This document shows positions 34,073 through 41,865 of a stretch of DNA of 64,000 bases, one piece after another; the first letter of the stretch is position 1; each line of letters begins with the position of its first letter. Below the pieces are notes generated by a model. It was not told the origin of the DNA. It did not search any database and worked only from the letters and a program-made list of their open reading frames with translations. Source of the DNA: Klebsiella sp. WP3-W18-ESBL-02 (GTDB lineage Bacteria; Pseudomonadota; Gammaproteobacteria; Enterobacterales; Enterobacteriaceae); the NCBI RefSeq assembly GCF_014168815.1, contig NZ_AP021972.1:1488001-1552000 (forward strand), in the 5' to 3' direction. Both the position numbers and the translations under genes were made by a program.

Positions 34073-34948
34073 ATGGTGACAAAGAGAATGCAACGGATGA
34101 TGTTCGCGGCGGCGGCGTGCATTCCGCTGCTGCTGGGCAGCGCGCCGCTTTATGCGCAGACGAGTGCGGTGCAGCAAAAGCTGGCGGCGCTGGAGAAAAG
34201 CAGCGGAGGGCGGCTGGGCGTCGCGCTCATCGATACCGAAGATAATACGCAGGTGCTTTATCGCGGTGATGAACGCTTTCCAATGTGCAGTACCAGTAAA
34301 GTTATGGCGGCCGCGGCGGTGCTTAAGCAGAGTGAAACGCAAAAGCAGCTGCTTAATCAGCCTGTCGAGATCAAGCCTGCCGATCTGGTTAACTACAATC
34401 CGATTGCCGAAAAACACGTCAACGGCACAATGACGCTGGCAGAACTGAGCGCGGCCGCGTTGCAGTACAGCGACAATACCGCCATGAACAAATTGATTGC
34501 CCAGCTCGGTGGCCCGGGAGGCGTGACGGCTTTTGCCCGCGAGATCGGCGATGAGACGTTTCGTCTGGATCGCACTGAACCTACGCTGAATACCGCCATT
34601 CCCGGCGACCCGAGAGACACCACCACGCCGCGGGCGATGGCGCAGACGTTGCGTCAGCTTACGCTGGGTCATGCGCTGGGCGAAACCCAGCGGGCGCAGT
34701 TGGTGACGTGGCTCAAAGGCAATACGACCGGCGCAGCCAGCATTCGGGCCGGCTTACCGACGTCGTGGACTGTGGGTGATAAGACCGGCAGCGGCGACTA
34801 CGGCACCACCAATGATATTGCGGTGATCTGGCCGCAGGGTCGTGCGCCGCTGGTTCTGGTGACCTATTTTACCCAGCCGCAACAGAACGCAGAGAGCCGC
34901 CGCGATGTGCTGGCTTCAGCGGCGAGAATCATCGCCGAAGGGCTGTAA
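34073..34948 (+). CDS. bla: Class A extended-spectrum beta-lactamase, CTX-M-9/KLUY type
   Basis: The 291-residue serine beta-lactamase has a signal peptide of about 28 residues (cleavage after LYA). The class A motifs are present: STSK (Ser70, Lys73), SDN (130-132), the omega-loop glutamate in EPTLN (Glu166), and KTGSGDYG (234-236 onward). The sequence is nearly identical to CTX-M-14/CTX-M-9 as I recall it, with only a few differences (for example Met at residue 6, Glu in IDTEDN, Glu in FAREIG). It hydrolyses penicillins and oxyimino-cephalosporins in the periplasm. Single chromosomal copy between ypdK and an IS630 element with no mobilising element upstream: this is the natural Kluyvera-type progenitor context. 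Confidence 0.96.
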   Translation: MVTKRMQRMMFAAAACIPLLLGSAPLYAQTSAVQQKLAALEKSSGGRLGVALIDTEDNTQVLYRGDERFPMCSTSKVMAAAAVLKQSETQKQLLNQPVEIKPADLVNYNPIAEKHVNGTMTLAELSAAALQYSDNTAMNKLIAQLGGPGGVTAFAREIGDETFRLDRTEPTLNTAIPGDPRDTTTPRAMAQTLRQLTLGHALGETQRAQLVTWLKGNTTGAASIRAGLPTSWTVGDKTGSGDYGTTNDIAVIWPQGRAPLVLVTYFTQPQQNAESRRDVLASAARIIAEGL

Positions 34949-34958
34949 CTCTCAATAA

Positions 34959-34985
34959 TGGGGCGCTACGGTGCCCCACTTTCTA
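34959..34985 (+). terminator. Terminator after bla
   Basis: The 6-bp stem TGGGGC/GCCCCA with an eight-base loop, followed by CTTTCTATTT, lies 10 bases after the bla stop. The tail is only moderately T-rich. Confidence 0.6.
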
Positions 34986-34989
34986 TTTA

Positions 34990-36089
34990 TATACCCAATA
35001 AACCTCAAGATGCAGGTTTGAGCACCTGAAAATGATCGTTAATTCGGGACGTCAGAAAACCCGCTATCCCCGGTAACGTATGGCTGAAAAATTCAGATAT
35101 TGCATCCCTGAACTCCCTGCTGTTGCTGAAGTAGCGGTTATTCCGGGCATGTTCGTTCATTAACTTCCACATTCGTTCTATCGGATTCAGGTTCGGGCTG
35201 TACGGCGGGAGGTAATGAAGTTTTATATTTACCACCTCCGCCCAGTCTTTCACTAACTGTGAACGGTGATAACCAGCACCATCCAGAATAACATGAACTT
35301 TCTGCTGATAATCTGGATAAATTTTACGTATCTCATTGAAAAAACGAGATACGTTGTATTCATTAACCGTTTTATATTCGCAGATTAGCGGATGTTCCGG
35401 GGCCTTCAGATTCAGCGCCCCCATGATATTCAGCCGTGTACGACTACCTGTTGTTTTTACCGCTTTTCTCTGGCCTTTACGTATCCAGCCATAACCTATT
35501 TTGGTGGCCTGAGTCGGATGGACAGCATCAATAAAAAGAACCGGTTCATCACCTGCGGTGGCTTTGAGTTCCTCATAATATTCAATGAATTGCTTTTGTT
35601 TCTCTTCACTGAATTTATGCGGGACGCCTGACGGTTTTTTATAGGTGAAGCCGTTCCGGTGCAGCCACTTATTCATTCCCGGAATGCTGAAAACGATGTT
35701 CCATGTCCGCGCGACAAACGCGACAATATCACGGGTATGGTAAAATAAATTGTCGGATAAGTGGCTGATTAAAAAAGCCGTTTGTTCAGCGCTGAGTTTG
35801 CTGTCTGAGCCGCCATTTTCGGGCTTCAGCTTGCCTTTGTTCAGAAACTCGCTGATATGGTGGTCAACAGTAGTCTGATGCAGGCGTAAAGCCTGAGCGA
35901 TCATGGCCGAACTCCAGCCCTCGGAGGCCAGAAGAATGGCTTTAATGCGATCGCAAACGCGCTTATCACGACTGGAGTCATGAAGACGCTCAAGTTCAGC
36001 TTTTTGTTGGTCAGTGATAAAGATTTTCATGGGGACAGCATGATCTCCTGTTGCTGAAAAATCAAGCGTCTTCAATGATCACGGGTATA
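34990..36089 (-). mobile_element. IS630-family insertion sequence
   Basis: The element is about 1.1 kb with one transposase. The ends are TATATACCC at 34988-34996 and its inverse GGGTATATA at 36083-36091, consistent with IS630/Tc1 elements that insert at and duplicate TA. Internal to these the ends are only partly similar (CTCAAGATGCAGG against TTGAAGACGCTTG). The exact boundary within the TATA run is uncertain by two or three bases. It lies 40 bases after the bla stop. Confidence 0.85.
35005..36030 (-). CDS. IS630-family transposase
   Basis: This 341-residue transposase has an N-terminal helix-turn-helix region (about 10-110, including SSAMIAQALRLHQTTVDHHISEF-type helices) and the DDE core. 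The core shows VLFIDAVHPTQ (first Asp), VILDGAGYHRS (second Asp) and LPPYSPNLNPIERMWK (Glu), the typical IS630 signature. I chose the ATG at 36030; an in-frame TTG at 36075 would extend it towards the terminal repeat. No stop or frameshift is seen, so it looks active. Confidence 0.92.
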   Translation of the reverse strand: MKIFITDQQKAELERLHDSSRDKRVCDRIKAILLASEGWSSAMIAQALRLHQTTVDHHISEFLNKGKLKPENGGSDSKLSAEQTAFLISHLSDNLFYHTRDIVAFVARTWNIVFSIPGMNKWLHRNGFTYKKPSGVPHKFSEEKQKQFIEYYEELKATAGDEPVLFIDAVHPTQATKIGYGWIRKGQRKAVKTTGSRTRLNIMGALNLKAPEHPLICEYKTVNEYNVSRFFNEIRKIYPDYQQKVHVILDGAGYHRSQLVKDWAEVVNIKLHYLPPYSPNLNPIERMWKLMNEHARNNRYFSNSREFRDAISEFFSHTLPGIAGFLTSRINDHFQVLKPAS

Positions 36090-36092
36090 TAT

Positions 36093-36509
36093 CCGTAAAA
36101 GCTTTTCTTGATATACATCTTCAGCTTTTTGTATGATTATTAATATCATTCTTTTCGATGGCCTTAAGACCTTTTTAAGTCAAAAGTATTACCTCCCCCA
36201 AAAAACAAATCCGCAAAGTAATGGAAGTAAATTATTTTATTTTGAATAGTCTTCATTGTGATTAGTCACATGACTCATTCTTTTTATTGTAATTATCTGA
36301 TTTACATTCGCAGTTTTCTCATTGTTTCCGCCGGAAGTTATTCTTCCACTGTTTTTCCTCTTTATTTCCGCATGGTTGTTTTTCCACCCTTTGGATGGCT
36401 TGTAAGAATATTGTTTTAATCCGGCCAATAGAGTTATTGGGCCTCCAAAAGAATATTGACATCATTTTATGGCAGTGAAATTATTCGATCATGGATAAGG
36501 AGGGGGACA
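36093..36509. other. AT-rich gene-free region between IS630 and the LuxR gene
   Basis: About 417 bases of low-GC sequence hold no supported gene. A 63-codon minus-strand frame at 36237-36428 has no ribosome binding site or recognisable sequence. The region probably carries the promoter of the following regulator and looks like H-NS-silenced foreign DNA, by base composition only. Confidence 0.5.
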
Positions 36510-37139
36510 ATGAAGTCACTAATTTATGATTACGGAAGAATCAACTGTATGAGTTGCCCTTCTCAATGTGAATTAAAACCAAATGCCTCATTGCGCGTTT
36601 CGTTTTGCCAGGACTATTGTATTTGTACCTGGCCAGAAGGGAGTGGCTATTTTTCTCTGGGGATTATGGAGGGGCTCCTCAAACAAAATTATAATAATCT
36701 ATATTTAGGCTGTATTTTTGTCGATTTTTCTATCAGCCATTTGCGTTTTTTTACTAACGAACGTTGGATAGATTATTTAATTGAAACGAAATTAAAAATT
36801 GTTATCGTTTGTGATAAATACCTTAAACCATTGGCTAATTACTGGTTTAAGCATTCTAAAGATATTTTTCTTGTTATCTATCAGCAAGATCGGCTGACGC
36901 TGGCCTGTGAAAAGTTAAAAAAGAGATTTATCTATCAGCGCGACGCCTTCTTTGGCGGAGAGTCACTCTCTGAACTGGAGTTTGCTGTCTTAAGCGCATT
37001 GATTTCCGGAGACGGTTGTCTGCAACTGGCTGATGAACTCAATGTCGATATTCGTACTATCTATGCTGCAAAGCGCCGTGCGGAAAAGAAAATGGGGGCC
37101 GATATCAATACCCTTTTCCGATTCTCACATTCGTTATAA
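36510..37139 (+). CDS. LuxR-type regulator resembling EcpR (MatA)
   Basis: The 209-residue protein ends with a LuxR/FixJ helix-turn-helix (about 155-205: LSELEFAVLSALISG, LNVDIRTIYAAKRRAEKK). The middle contains LANYWFKHSKD, similar to LANYWYYNS in EcpR, the fimbrial regulator of E. coli. The N terminus is Cys-rich (CMSCPSQCELK, CQDYCIC). I chose the ATG at 36510 because of the near-perfect ribosome binding site AAGGAGGGGG just upstream; an in-frame start at 36456 has none. It is AT-rich relative to core genes and precedes a decayed adhesin-like reading frame, so it probably controlled a surface structure now lost. Confidence 0.75.
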   Translation: MKSLIYDYGRINCMSCPSQCELKPNASLRVSFCQDYCICTWPEGSGYFSLGIMEGLLKQNYNNLYLGCIFVDFSISHLRFFTNERWIDYLIETKLKIVIVCDKYLKPLANYWFKHSKDIFLVIYQQDRLTLACEKLKKRFIYQRDAFFGGESLSELEFAVLSALISGDGCLQLADELNVDIRTIYAAKRRAEKKMGADINTLFRFSHSL

Positions 37140-37159
37140 GCGATTTTAAACTGATTGAT

Positions 37160-37198
37160 GGCCCTTTTCATTGTTATCACTTTGCCGTGAGAAGGGCC
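37160..37198 (+). terminator. Hairpin after the LuxR-type gene
   Basis: An 11-bp arm GGCCCTTTTCA pairs with TGAGAAGGGCC (one G-T pair) across a 17-base loop, 20 bases after the stop. No strong T run follows. Confidence 0.4.
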
Positions 37199-37236
37199 TA
37201 CAGTTAAATATTAATGCATAAAGCGGTTGAATACGC

Positions 37237-37699
37237 ATGTTGCCGGATTTTAGCGTTTGCAGCCCCGTGCAAGAGAATACGTTCAATGCGAACTATACAG
37301 TTTATTACTACGGCTCTGTAAACGGTAACGGTCAGGATTTTACCCGCTACGTACGATAAGGCAATTATTACCACCAGGGCGACAGGGGGAGCTTCAGGTG
37401 GGCTGAAAAACGGGAGTCTGTATTTGATTGGCGAAAACGATAAATTTAACGATCTGACCGTTAATACTTCAGGCTGGTTAGCCGACGGTATTAACCCTGG
37501 TCGGGAACGTGCCGGCAGAGATAATAACGTGACGGTAAACCATCAGACCAATATCAAAGCAGCAGGAATAGGGGGCGTGCGAACGCTCCGGTAAATAATG
37601 CTAATGAGGTCGCTACCATCACTCTCAATGGCCCCACCACCATTGAAACCACTTCGCCGGTTTCTATAAAGGTTGACTGTGCTGCCGTATCGAGAACGC
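37237..37699 (+). pseudogene. Remnant of an adhesin/autotransporter-like passenger gene
   Basis: Three short frames, joined by at least two frameshifts, together look like a beta-helix passenger fragment. The first, from the ATG at 37237, stops at 37359 (contains NANYTVYYYGSVNGNGQDF). The second runs from about 37361 (GGLKNGSLYLIGENDKFNDL, then DNNVTVNHQTNIKAAG). The third covers about 37576-37690 (NANEVATITLNGPTTIETTS). Alternating hydrophobic residues with many Asn, Thr and Gly are typical of pectin-lyase-like passengers. No translocator barrel is present, so it is a degraded remnant. The assignment is by sequence texture. Confidence 0.55.
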
Positions 37700-37700
37700 T

Positions 37701-38039
37701 ATGACTATTTACGCTGAAGAGTTGCGCATCATGATGGATGCTATTATGGATATCATTTTCGACCACGGCGAGGAGGCCCAGCGTGACGCGGCATTTCGCA
37801 GGTTATTACAAGAGATTGATGAACGAAAATATTTGTCTCCGGAGTCCGTCAGCACGCTTTGCCAGCAGGCGGCCAGCACGTGGAGCCTGGCGAGCGGTGT
37901 GGTAGACGAGCGGGACAAAATGACGTTACAGCAATCGGCGGTGGTCTATCTACTGGCTGCGTTTGGCCGCATTAATGGCTTGGCCGCTACGGAAGAGTAT
38001 ATTCAGCAAAGAAATAGAGAACATCTGGGTCTGCGCTGA
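37701..38039 (+). CDS. Hypothetical protein, 112 residues
   Basis: This is a soluble, helix-rich small protein without signal peptide or membrane segment. I do not recognise a family. The ATG at 37701 has only a weak GAG upstream; internal ATGs at 37731 and 37734 are alternatives. A strong terminator follows 21 bases after the stop, and codon use resembles the core genes more than the remnant upstream, so a real gene is likely. Confidence 0.6.
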   Translation: MTIYAEELRIMMDAIMDIIFDHGEEAQRDAAFRRLLQEIDERKYLSPESVSTLCQQAASTWSLASGVVDERDKMTLQQSAVVYLLAAFGRINGLAATEEYIQQRNREHLGLR

Positions 38040-38060
38040 ACGAGGTTGACTGAATGATTA

Positions 38061-38086
38061 GCCCGCGAGCGCTCGCGGGCTTTTTT
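38061..38086 (+). terminator. Strong terminator after the 112-residue gene
   Basis: GCCCGCGAGC/GCTCGCGGGC forms a perfect palindromic stem directly followed by T6. It also lies near the 3' end of the convergent cupin gene. Confidence 0.9.
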
Positions 38087-38095
38087 GGCCGACGG

Positions 38096-38572
38096 TTAGC
38101 TCGCCGCGCGGCGATCGCCAATTTGCGCCTGCGCATACCACGCCATCAGCTCTGCCGTACCGGCTTCTCCTTCCGCCGGAGCCCATGGCGCGTAGTCTTC
38201 TTCGGCGACGGGCTGATAAGCCCCTTGTTTGACTTCAAAAATGATCCCACCGTTATCCAGCGACAGCACCGCATGCCAGGTGCCGGGCGCCATTTCCAGC
38301 ACCGTACAGGATTCGCCCAGCACCGCGCGCTCAGTCACCGTACCCTGGTCATCAAAATTAAGCACCACGAACCGTCCGCTCAGTGGCAGCAGCAGTTCAA
38401 AGGTATGCGGATGGCGGTGCGGGCGCACGTAGGTTCCTGGCTCCATGGCGATGGCCAGCCGTTGTACGGGGTCGCTCAGCTGCGGGTGGAAATTGCGATG
38501 CGCACGCAGGCGAGGTGACTGTGCGGCGGCGGCGCTTTGTTGGTGCATATCGTCGCGGGTAATCTGTTTCAT
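38096..38572 (-). CDS. WbuC-type cupin-fold metalloprotein
   Basis: The 158-residue protein matches the WbuC family of small cupins, often annotated near surface polysaccharide genes but without a proven reaction. The metal-binding motif RPHRHPHTFELLLPLSGRF (about 54-72, three His and one Glu) and a second cupin motif with GTWHAVLSLD (about 103-112) are present. I chose the ATG at 38572 (MKQITRDDM, the usual family start); the upstream extension to 38707 is not family-like. No polysaccharide genes lie nearby, so the job here is unclear. Confidence 0.82.
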   Translation of the reverse strand: MKQITRDDMHQQSAAAAQSPRLRAHRNFHPQLSDPVQRLAIAMEPGTYVRPHRHPHTFELLLPLSGRFVVLNFDDQGTVTERAVLGESCTVLEMAPGTWHAVLSLDNGGIIFEVKQGAYQPVAEEDYAPWAPAEGEAGTAELMAWYAQAQIGDRRAAS

Positions 38573-38750
38573 TCGGCGTGGCCTTATTGATGAATCTGCG
38601 AAGTCGCAAGGCGGCCAGATTGCCAGAACGCGGCGAGCAAGTGAAGGGGGAGTCTGCGGCGTAGCATCTTGTGTCTTATCGCAACTCAGGCCATAGTTGT
38701 TGAACAAGTTATTCGATTGTTAATGATTTTATATTGTGAGGATGTTGCCC

Positions 38751-40136
38751 GTGCAGATGTATCTACAAAGAATGAAAAGCGAGTGGCTATTGCTGCTTGA
38801 GCAAACTGAACCTCACATTCGACAGCAGGCGGCAGAGATCGCGGCAGACAGCGCGCAGGCGCTGAGCGCCGAATTCTATAAAACGGTGCTGCTCGACCCT
38901 CATGCCGAAGAGTTTCTGAGTAACGAGCAGGTAGAGCGGCAGCTAAAACGCGCGCTGGAAAAATGGATTGTGGAAGTTCTGTCCTGCGAAGTGGCGGATA
39001 TCGATCGCCTGCTGAAGATGCAGCACGCGGTGGCAGAAGTGCATGCCCGCATCGGTATTCCGGTGGAAGTGGTTGAAATGGGTTTTCGGGTATTAAAGAA
39101 AATTCTCTATCCGGTCATCATTCACGGTTCACAGCCTTCGGCAGATAAGCTGCAGATTTATCATTTCTCGATTCACAGCATCGACCTGGCGATGGAAGTC
39201 ATGTCGCGGACCTTTTCCTTCAGCGAAAACAGCCAGGCCAAAGAGGATGAGAATTACCGCATGTTCTCATTGCTGGAAAATGCCGAAGAAGAAAAAGAGC
39301 GGCAGATTGCGACTCTGTTGGCCTGGGAAATCGACATTATCTACAAGGTGGTGCTGGATGCCGACCTGGGGAACAGCCTGCCGTTGAACCAGTCGGATTT
39401 TGGTCTGTGGTTTAATCATAAAGGCCGCCACTATTTTAGCGGTATTGCGGAAGTCGGGCATATTGCGCGTCTGATGCAGGATTTTGACGGTGTGATTCAT
39501 GCGATTAACGCCGCCACCCCCCCTATCGATGATAAAGCCCAGCGCAATAAGTTCTTATTGCAGCTGCGCAGCTCGGTGTCGCAAATCATCGCGCTGCTGC
39601 GCGAACTGTTTGAAGAAGTCTCGCGTCATGAAGTTGGCGTGGACGTATTAACTAAGCTGCTGAACCGGCGCTTTATGCCGACTATTTTTAAGCGCGAAAT
39701 CTCTCACGCCAATCGCGTTAGCACTCCGCTGTCGGTACTGGTTATTGATGTTGATAAGTTTAAACAAATCAATGATACGTGGGGGCACAGTACAGGGGAT
39801 GAGATTTTACGCAAAGTATCGCAGGTCTTTTATGACAACGTACGCAGCAACGATTACGTTTTCCGCTATGGCGGCGATGAGTTTGTTATCGTGCTGACGG
39901 AAGCGAGCCAGATTGATACTTTACGTACCGCGGAGCGTATTCGTAGCCGCGTTGAAAAAACAAAAATTGCTGCCCCCGACGGCAATGATATTCCGCTCTC
40001 TTTGTCGATCGGTGCGGCGATGTTTACCGGCCACCCTGACTACGAACGTCTGATTCAACAGGCCGATCAGGCGCTGTATCAGGCCAAAAAACGTGGCCGC
40101 AACTGCGTTGAATTATGGCAGGCGAGCCAGCCATAG
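38751..40136 (+). CDS. dosC: Globin-coupled diguanylate cyclase DosC (YddV)
   Basis: DosC makes c-di-GMP from GTP when O2 is bound to its haem. The 461-residue protein has a globin domain (1-155), a middle dimerisation domain and a GGDEF domain (about 300-455, active site RYGGDEF with an RSND I-site just before). With the GTG start at 38751 (ribosome binding site GAGG nine bases upstream) the haem residues take exactly the E. coli numbers: proximal H98, distal Y43 and L65. In E. coli dosC forms an operon with the phosphodiesterase gene dosP; here dosP is missing and the gene is followed by an inverted repeat and yedE. Confidence 0.94.
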   Translation: MQMYLQRMKSEWLLLLEQTEPHIRQQAAEIAADSAQALSAEFYKTVLLDPHAEEFLSNEQVERQLKRALEKWIVEVLSCEVADIDRLLKMQHAVAEVHARIGIPVEVVEMGFRVLKKILYPVIIHGSQPSADKLQIYHFSIHSIDLAMEVMSRTFSFSENSQAKEDENYRMFSLLENAEEEKERQIATLLAWEIDIIYKVVLDADLGNSLPLNQSDFGLWFNHKGRHYFSGIAEVGHIARLMQDFDGVIHAINAATPPIDDKAQRNKFLLQLRSSVSQIIALLRELFEEVSRHEVGVDVLTKLLNRRFMPTIFKREISHANRVSTPLSVLVIDVDKFKQINDTWGHSTGDEILRKVSQVFYDNVRSNDYVFRYGGDEFVIVLTEASQIDTLRTAERIRSRVEKTKIAAPDGNDIPLSLSIGAAMFTGHPDYERLIQQADQALYQAKKRGRNCVELWQASQP

Positions 40137-40175
40137 CGCATACGCGTAAAGAGGCCCCTGGCGATACGCATCAGC

Positions 40176-40217
40176 ACGGGTGAAAGCCCCCTTTAAATTA
40201 AGGCTTATTTCACCCGT
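40176..40217 (+). terminator. Inverted repeat after dosC
   Basis: ACGGGTGAAA (40176-40185) pairs perfectly with TTTCACCCGT (40208-40217) across a 22-base loop. It may terminate or protect the dosC mRNA; no T run follows immediately. Confidence 0.45.
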
Positions 40218-40349
40218 ATCTCTTCAAATTGATCGAATCGACCTTTTCTTGTTTTTTCAATTATTCTGTCATCGACAGCCGCTATAATTCAGCGCTTCTG
40301 TGCCGCCACCTGCGCACAATATACCTTCTGAGTTCAGAGGCTCACATTC

Positions 40350-41570
40350 ATGACATGGCAACATTTTAAACAGGCATATCTGATCAAATTCTGGTCGCCT
40401 GTCCCGGCGGTTATCGCCGCAGGGATTCTCTCAACCTACTATTTTGGTATTACCGGCACATTCTGGGCCGTCACCGGCGAATTTACGCGTTGGGGCGGGC
40501 AGCTATTACAGCTGGTTGGCGTTCACAGTGAAACCTGGGGTTATTACAAGCTGATTGGTCTTGAAGGAACACCGTTAACCCGCGTTGACGGTATGATGAT
40601 TATGGGCATGTTCGGCGGCTGTTTTGCGGCGGCGCTGTGGGCCAATAACGTCAAGCTGCGTTTGCCGCGTAGCCGTATTCGCATTTTTCAGGCCATTGTT
40701 GGCGGTATGATTGCCGGCTTTGGCGCGCGACTGGCGATGGGCTGTAATCTGGCAGCCTTCTTCACCGGGATCCCGCAGTTCTCGCTTCATGCCTGGTTCT
40801 TTGCGCTGGCGACCGCGCTTGGCTCGTGGTTCGGCGCGCGCTTTACCCTGCTGCCGCTATTCCGTATTCCGGTCAATATTCAGAAAGTCTCAGCGGCTTC
40901 ACCGCTCACTCAGCAGCCCGACCGCGCGCGTCGCCGCTTTCGTCTGGGAATGCTGGTGTTTATCGGCATGCTGGGCTGGGCGCTGCTGACCGCGTTCGAT
41001 CATCCGAAGCTTGGGCTGGCCATGCTGTTTGGCGTGGGGTTTGGCCTGCTGATTGAACGTGCGCAAATTTGCTTTACCTCTGCTTTCCGCGATCTGTGGA
41101 TCACCGGCCGCACCCAAATGGCAAAAGCGATCATCTTTGGTATGGCGGCGAGTGCCATTGGTATCTTTAGCTATGTCCAGCTCGGCGTTGCGCCGAAAAT
41201 TATGTGGGCGGGCCCGAATGCGGTCATCGGCGGGCTGCTGTTCGGTTTCGGCATCGTGCTGGCCGGTGGCTGTGAAACCGGCTGGATGTATCGGGCCGTA
41301 GAAGGGCAGGTGCACTACTGGTGGGTTGGGCTTGGCAACGTCCTCGGGTCGACAATTCTGGCCTATTTCTGGGACGATCTTGCGCCATCGCTGGCCACCC
41401 ATTGGGATAAAGTGAACCTGCTGACGACCTTTGGCCCGTTGGGCGGTCTGCTGGTCACCTACGCGCTGCTGCTGGCCGCTCTTTTGCTGATTATTGGCTG
41501 GGAGAAACGTTTCTTCCGGCGTGAGTTAACGCGCACGGCGACGGGCGTTGTGACGAAGGAGAATGCATGA
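40350..41570 (+). CDS. yedE: YeeE/YedE-family membrane protein YedE
   Basis: The 406-residue inner-membrane protein with about ten segments aligns closely with E. coli YedE. The family (YeeE/YedE) includes thiosulfate importers and proteins linked to selenium metabolism; conserved cysteines sit in GARLAMGCNLAAFF (near 131) and GGCETGWMYR (near 307). It overlaps yedF by four bases (ATGA), so the pair is translationally coupled. E. coli carries yedEF elsewhere, so this location differs. Confidence 0.93.
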   Translation: MTWQHFKQAYLIKFWSPVPAVIAAGILSTYYFGITGTFWAVTGEFTRWGGQLLQLVGVHSETWGYYKLIGLEGTPLTRVDGMMIMGMFGGCFAAALWANNVKLRLPRSRIRIFQAIVGGMIAGFGARLAMGCNLAAFFTGIPQFSLHAWFFALATALGSWFGARFTLLPLFRIPVNIQKVSAASPLTQQPDRARRRFRLGMLVFIGMLGWALLTAFDHPKLGLAMLFGVGFGLLIERAQICFTSAFRDLWITGRTQMAKAIIFGMAASAIGIFSYVQLGVAPKIMWAGPNAVIGGLLFGFGIVLAGGCETGWMYRAVEGQVHYWWVGLGNVLGSTILAYFWDDLAPSLATHWDKVNLLTTFGPLGGLLVTYALLLAALLLIIGWEKRFFRRELTRTATGVVTKENA

Positions 41571-41800
41571 GTACTATCGTACCGGATTACCGTCTTGATA
41601 TGGTGGGTGAGCCCTGCCCGTATCCGGCAGTGGCAACGCTGGAAGCGATGCCACAGTTGAAAAAAGGGGAGATTCTGGAAGTTGTCAGCGACTGCCCGCA
41701 GTCGATCAATAATATTCCGCTAGATGCTCGCAACCATGGCTATACCGTGCTGGATATCCAGCAAGATGGTCCGACGATCCGCTATTTGATCCAAAAATAA
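41567..41800 (+). CDS. yedF: TusA-family sulfur carrier YedF
   Basis: The 77-residue protein is nearly identical to E. coli YedF. The TusA-family active-site cysteine lies in GEPCPYPAVATLEAM (Cys17, CPxP motif). Such proteins carry sulfur (or selenium) as a persulfide, presumably receiving it from the partner membrane protein YedE. The start overlaps the yedE stop. Confidence 0.95.
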   Translation: MSTIVPDYRLDMVGEPCPYPAVATLEAMPQLKKGEILEVVSDCPQSINNIPLDARNHGYTVLDIQQDGPTIRYLIQK

Positions 41801-41865
41801 GCGGTCAGCCTTGCCGCCCGATAGGGCGGCAAGATGGCAGCGGTGGGTCACCACAGAGAAGGCGT

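Noticed and set aside
36237..36428. 63-codon minus-strand frame in AT-rich DNA
   Set aside because: Lys/Asn-rich low-complexity translation without ribosome binding site or homology by eye.
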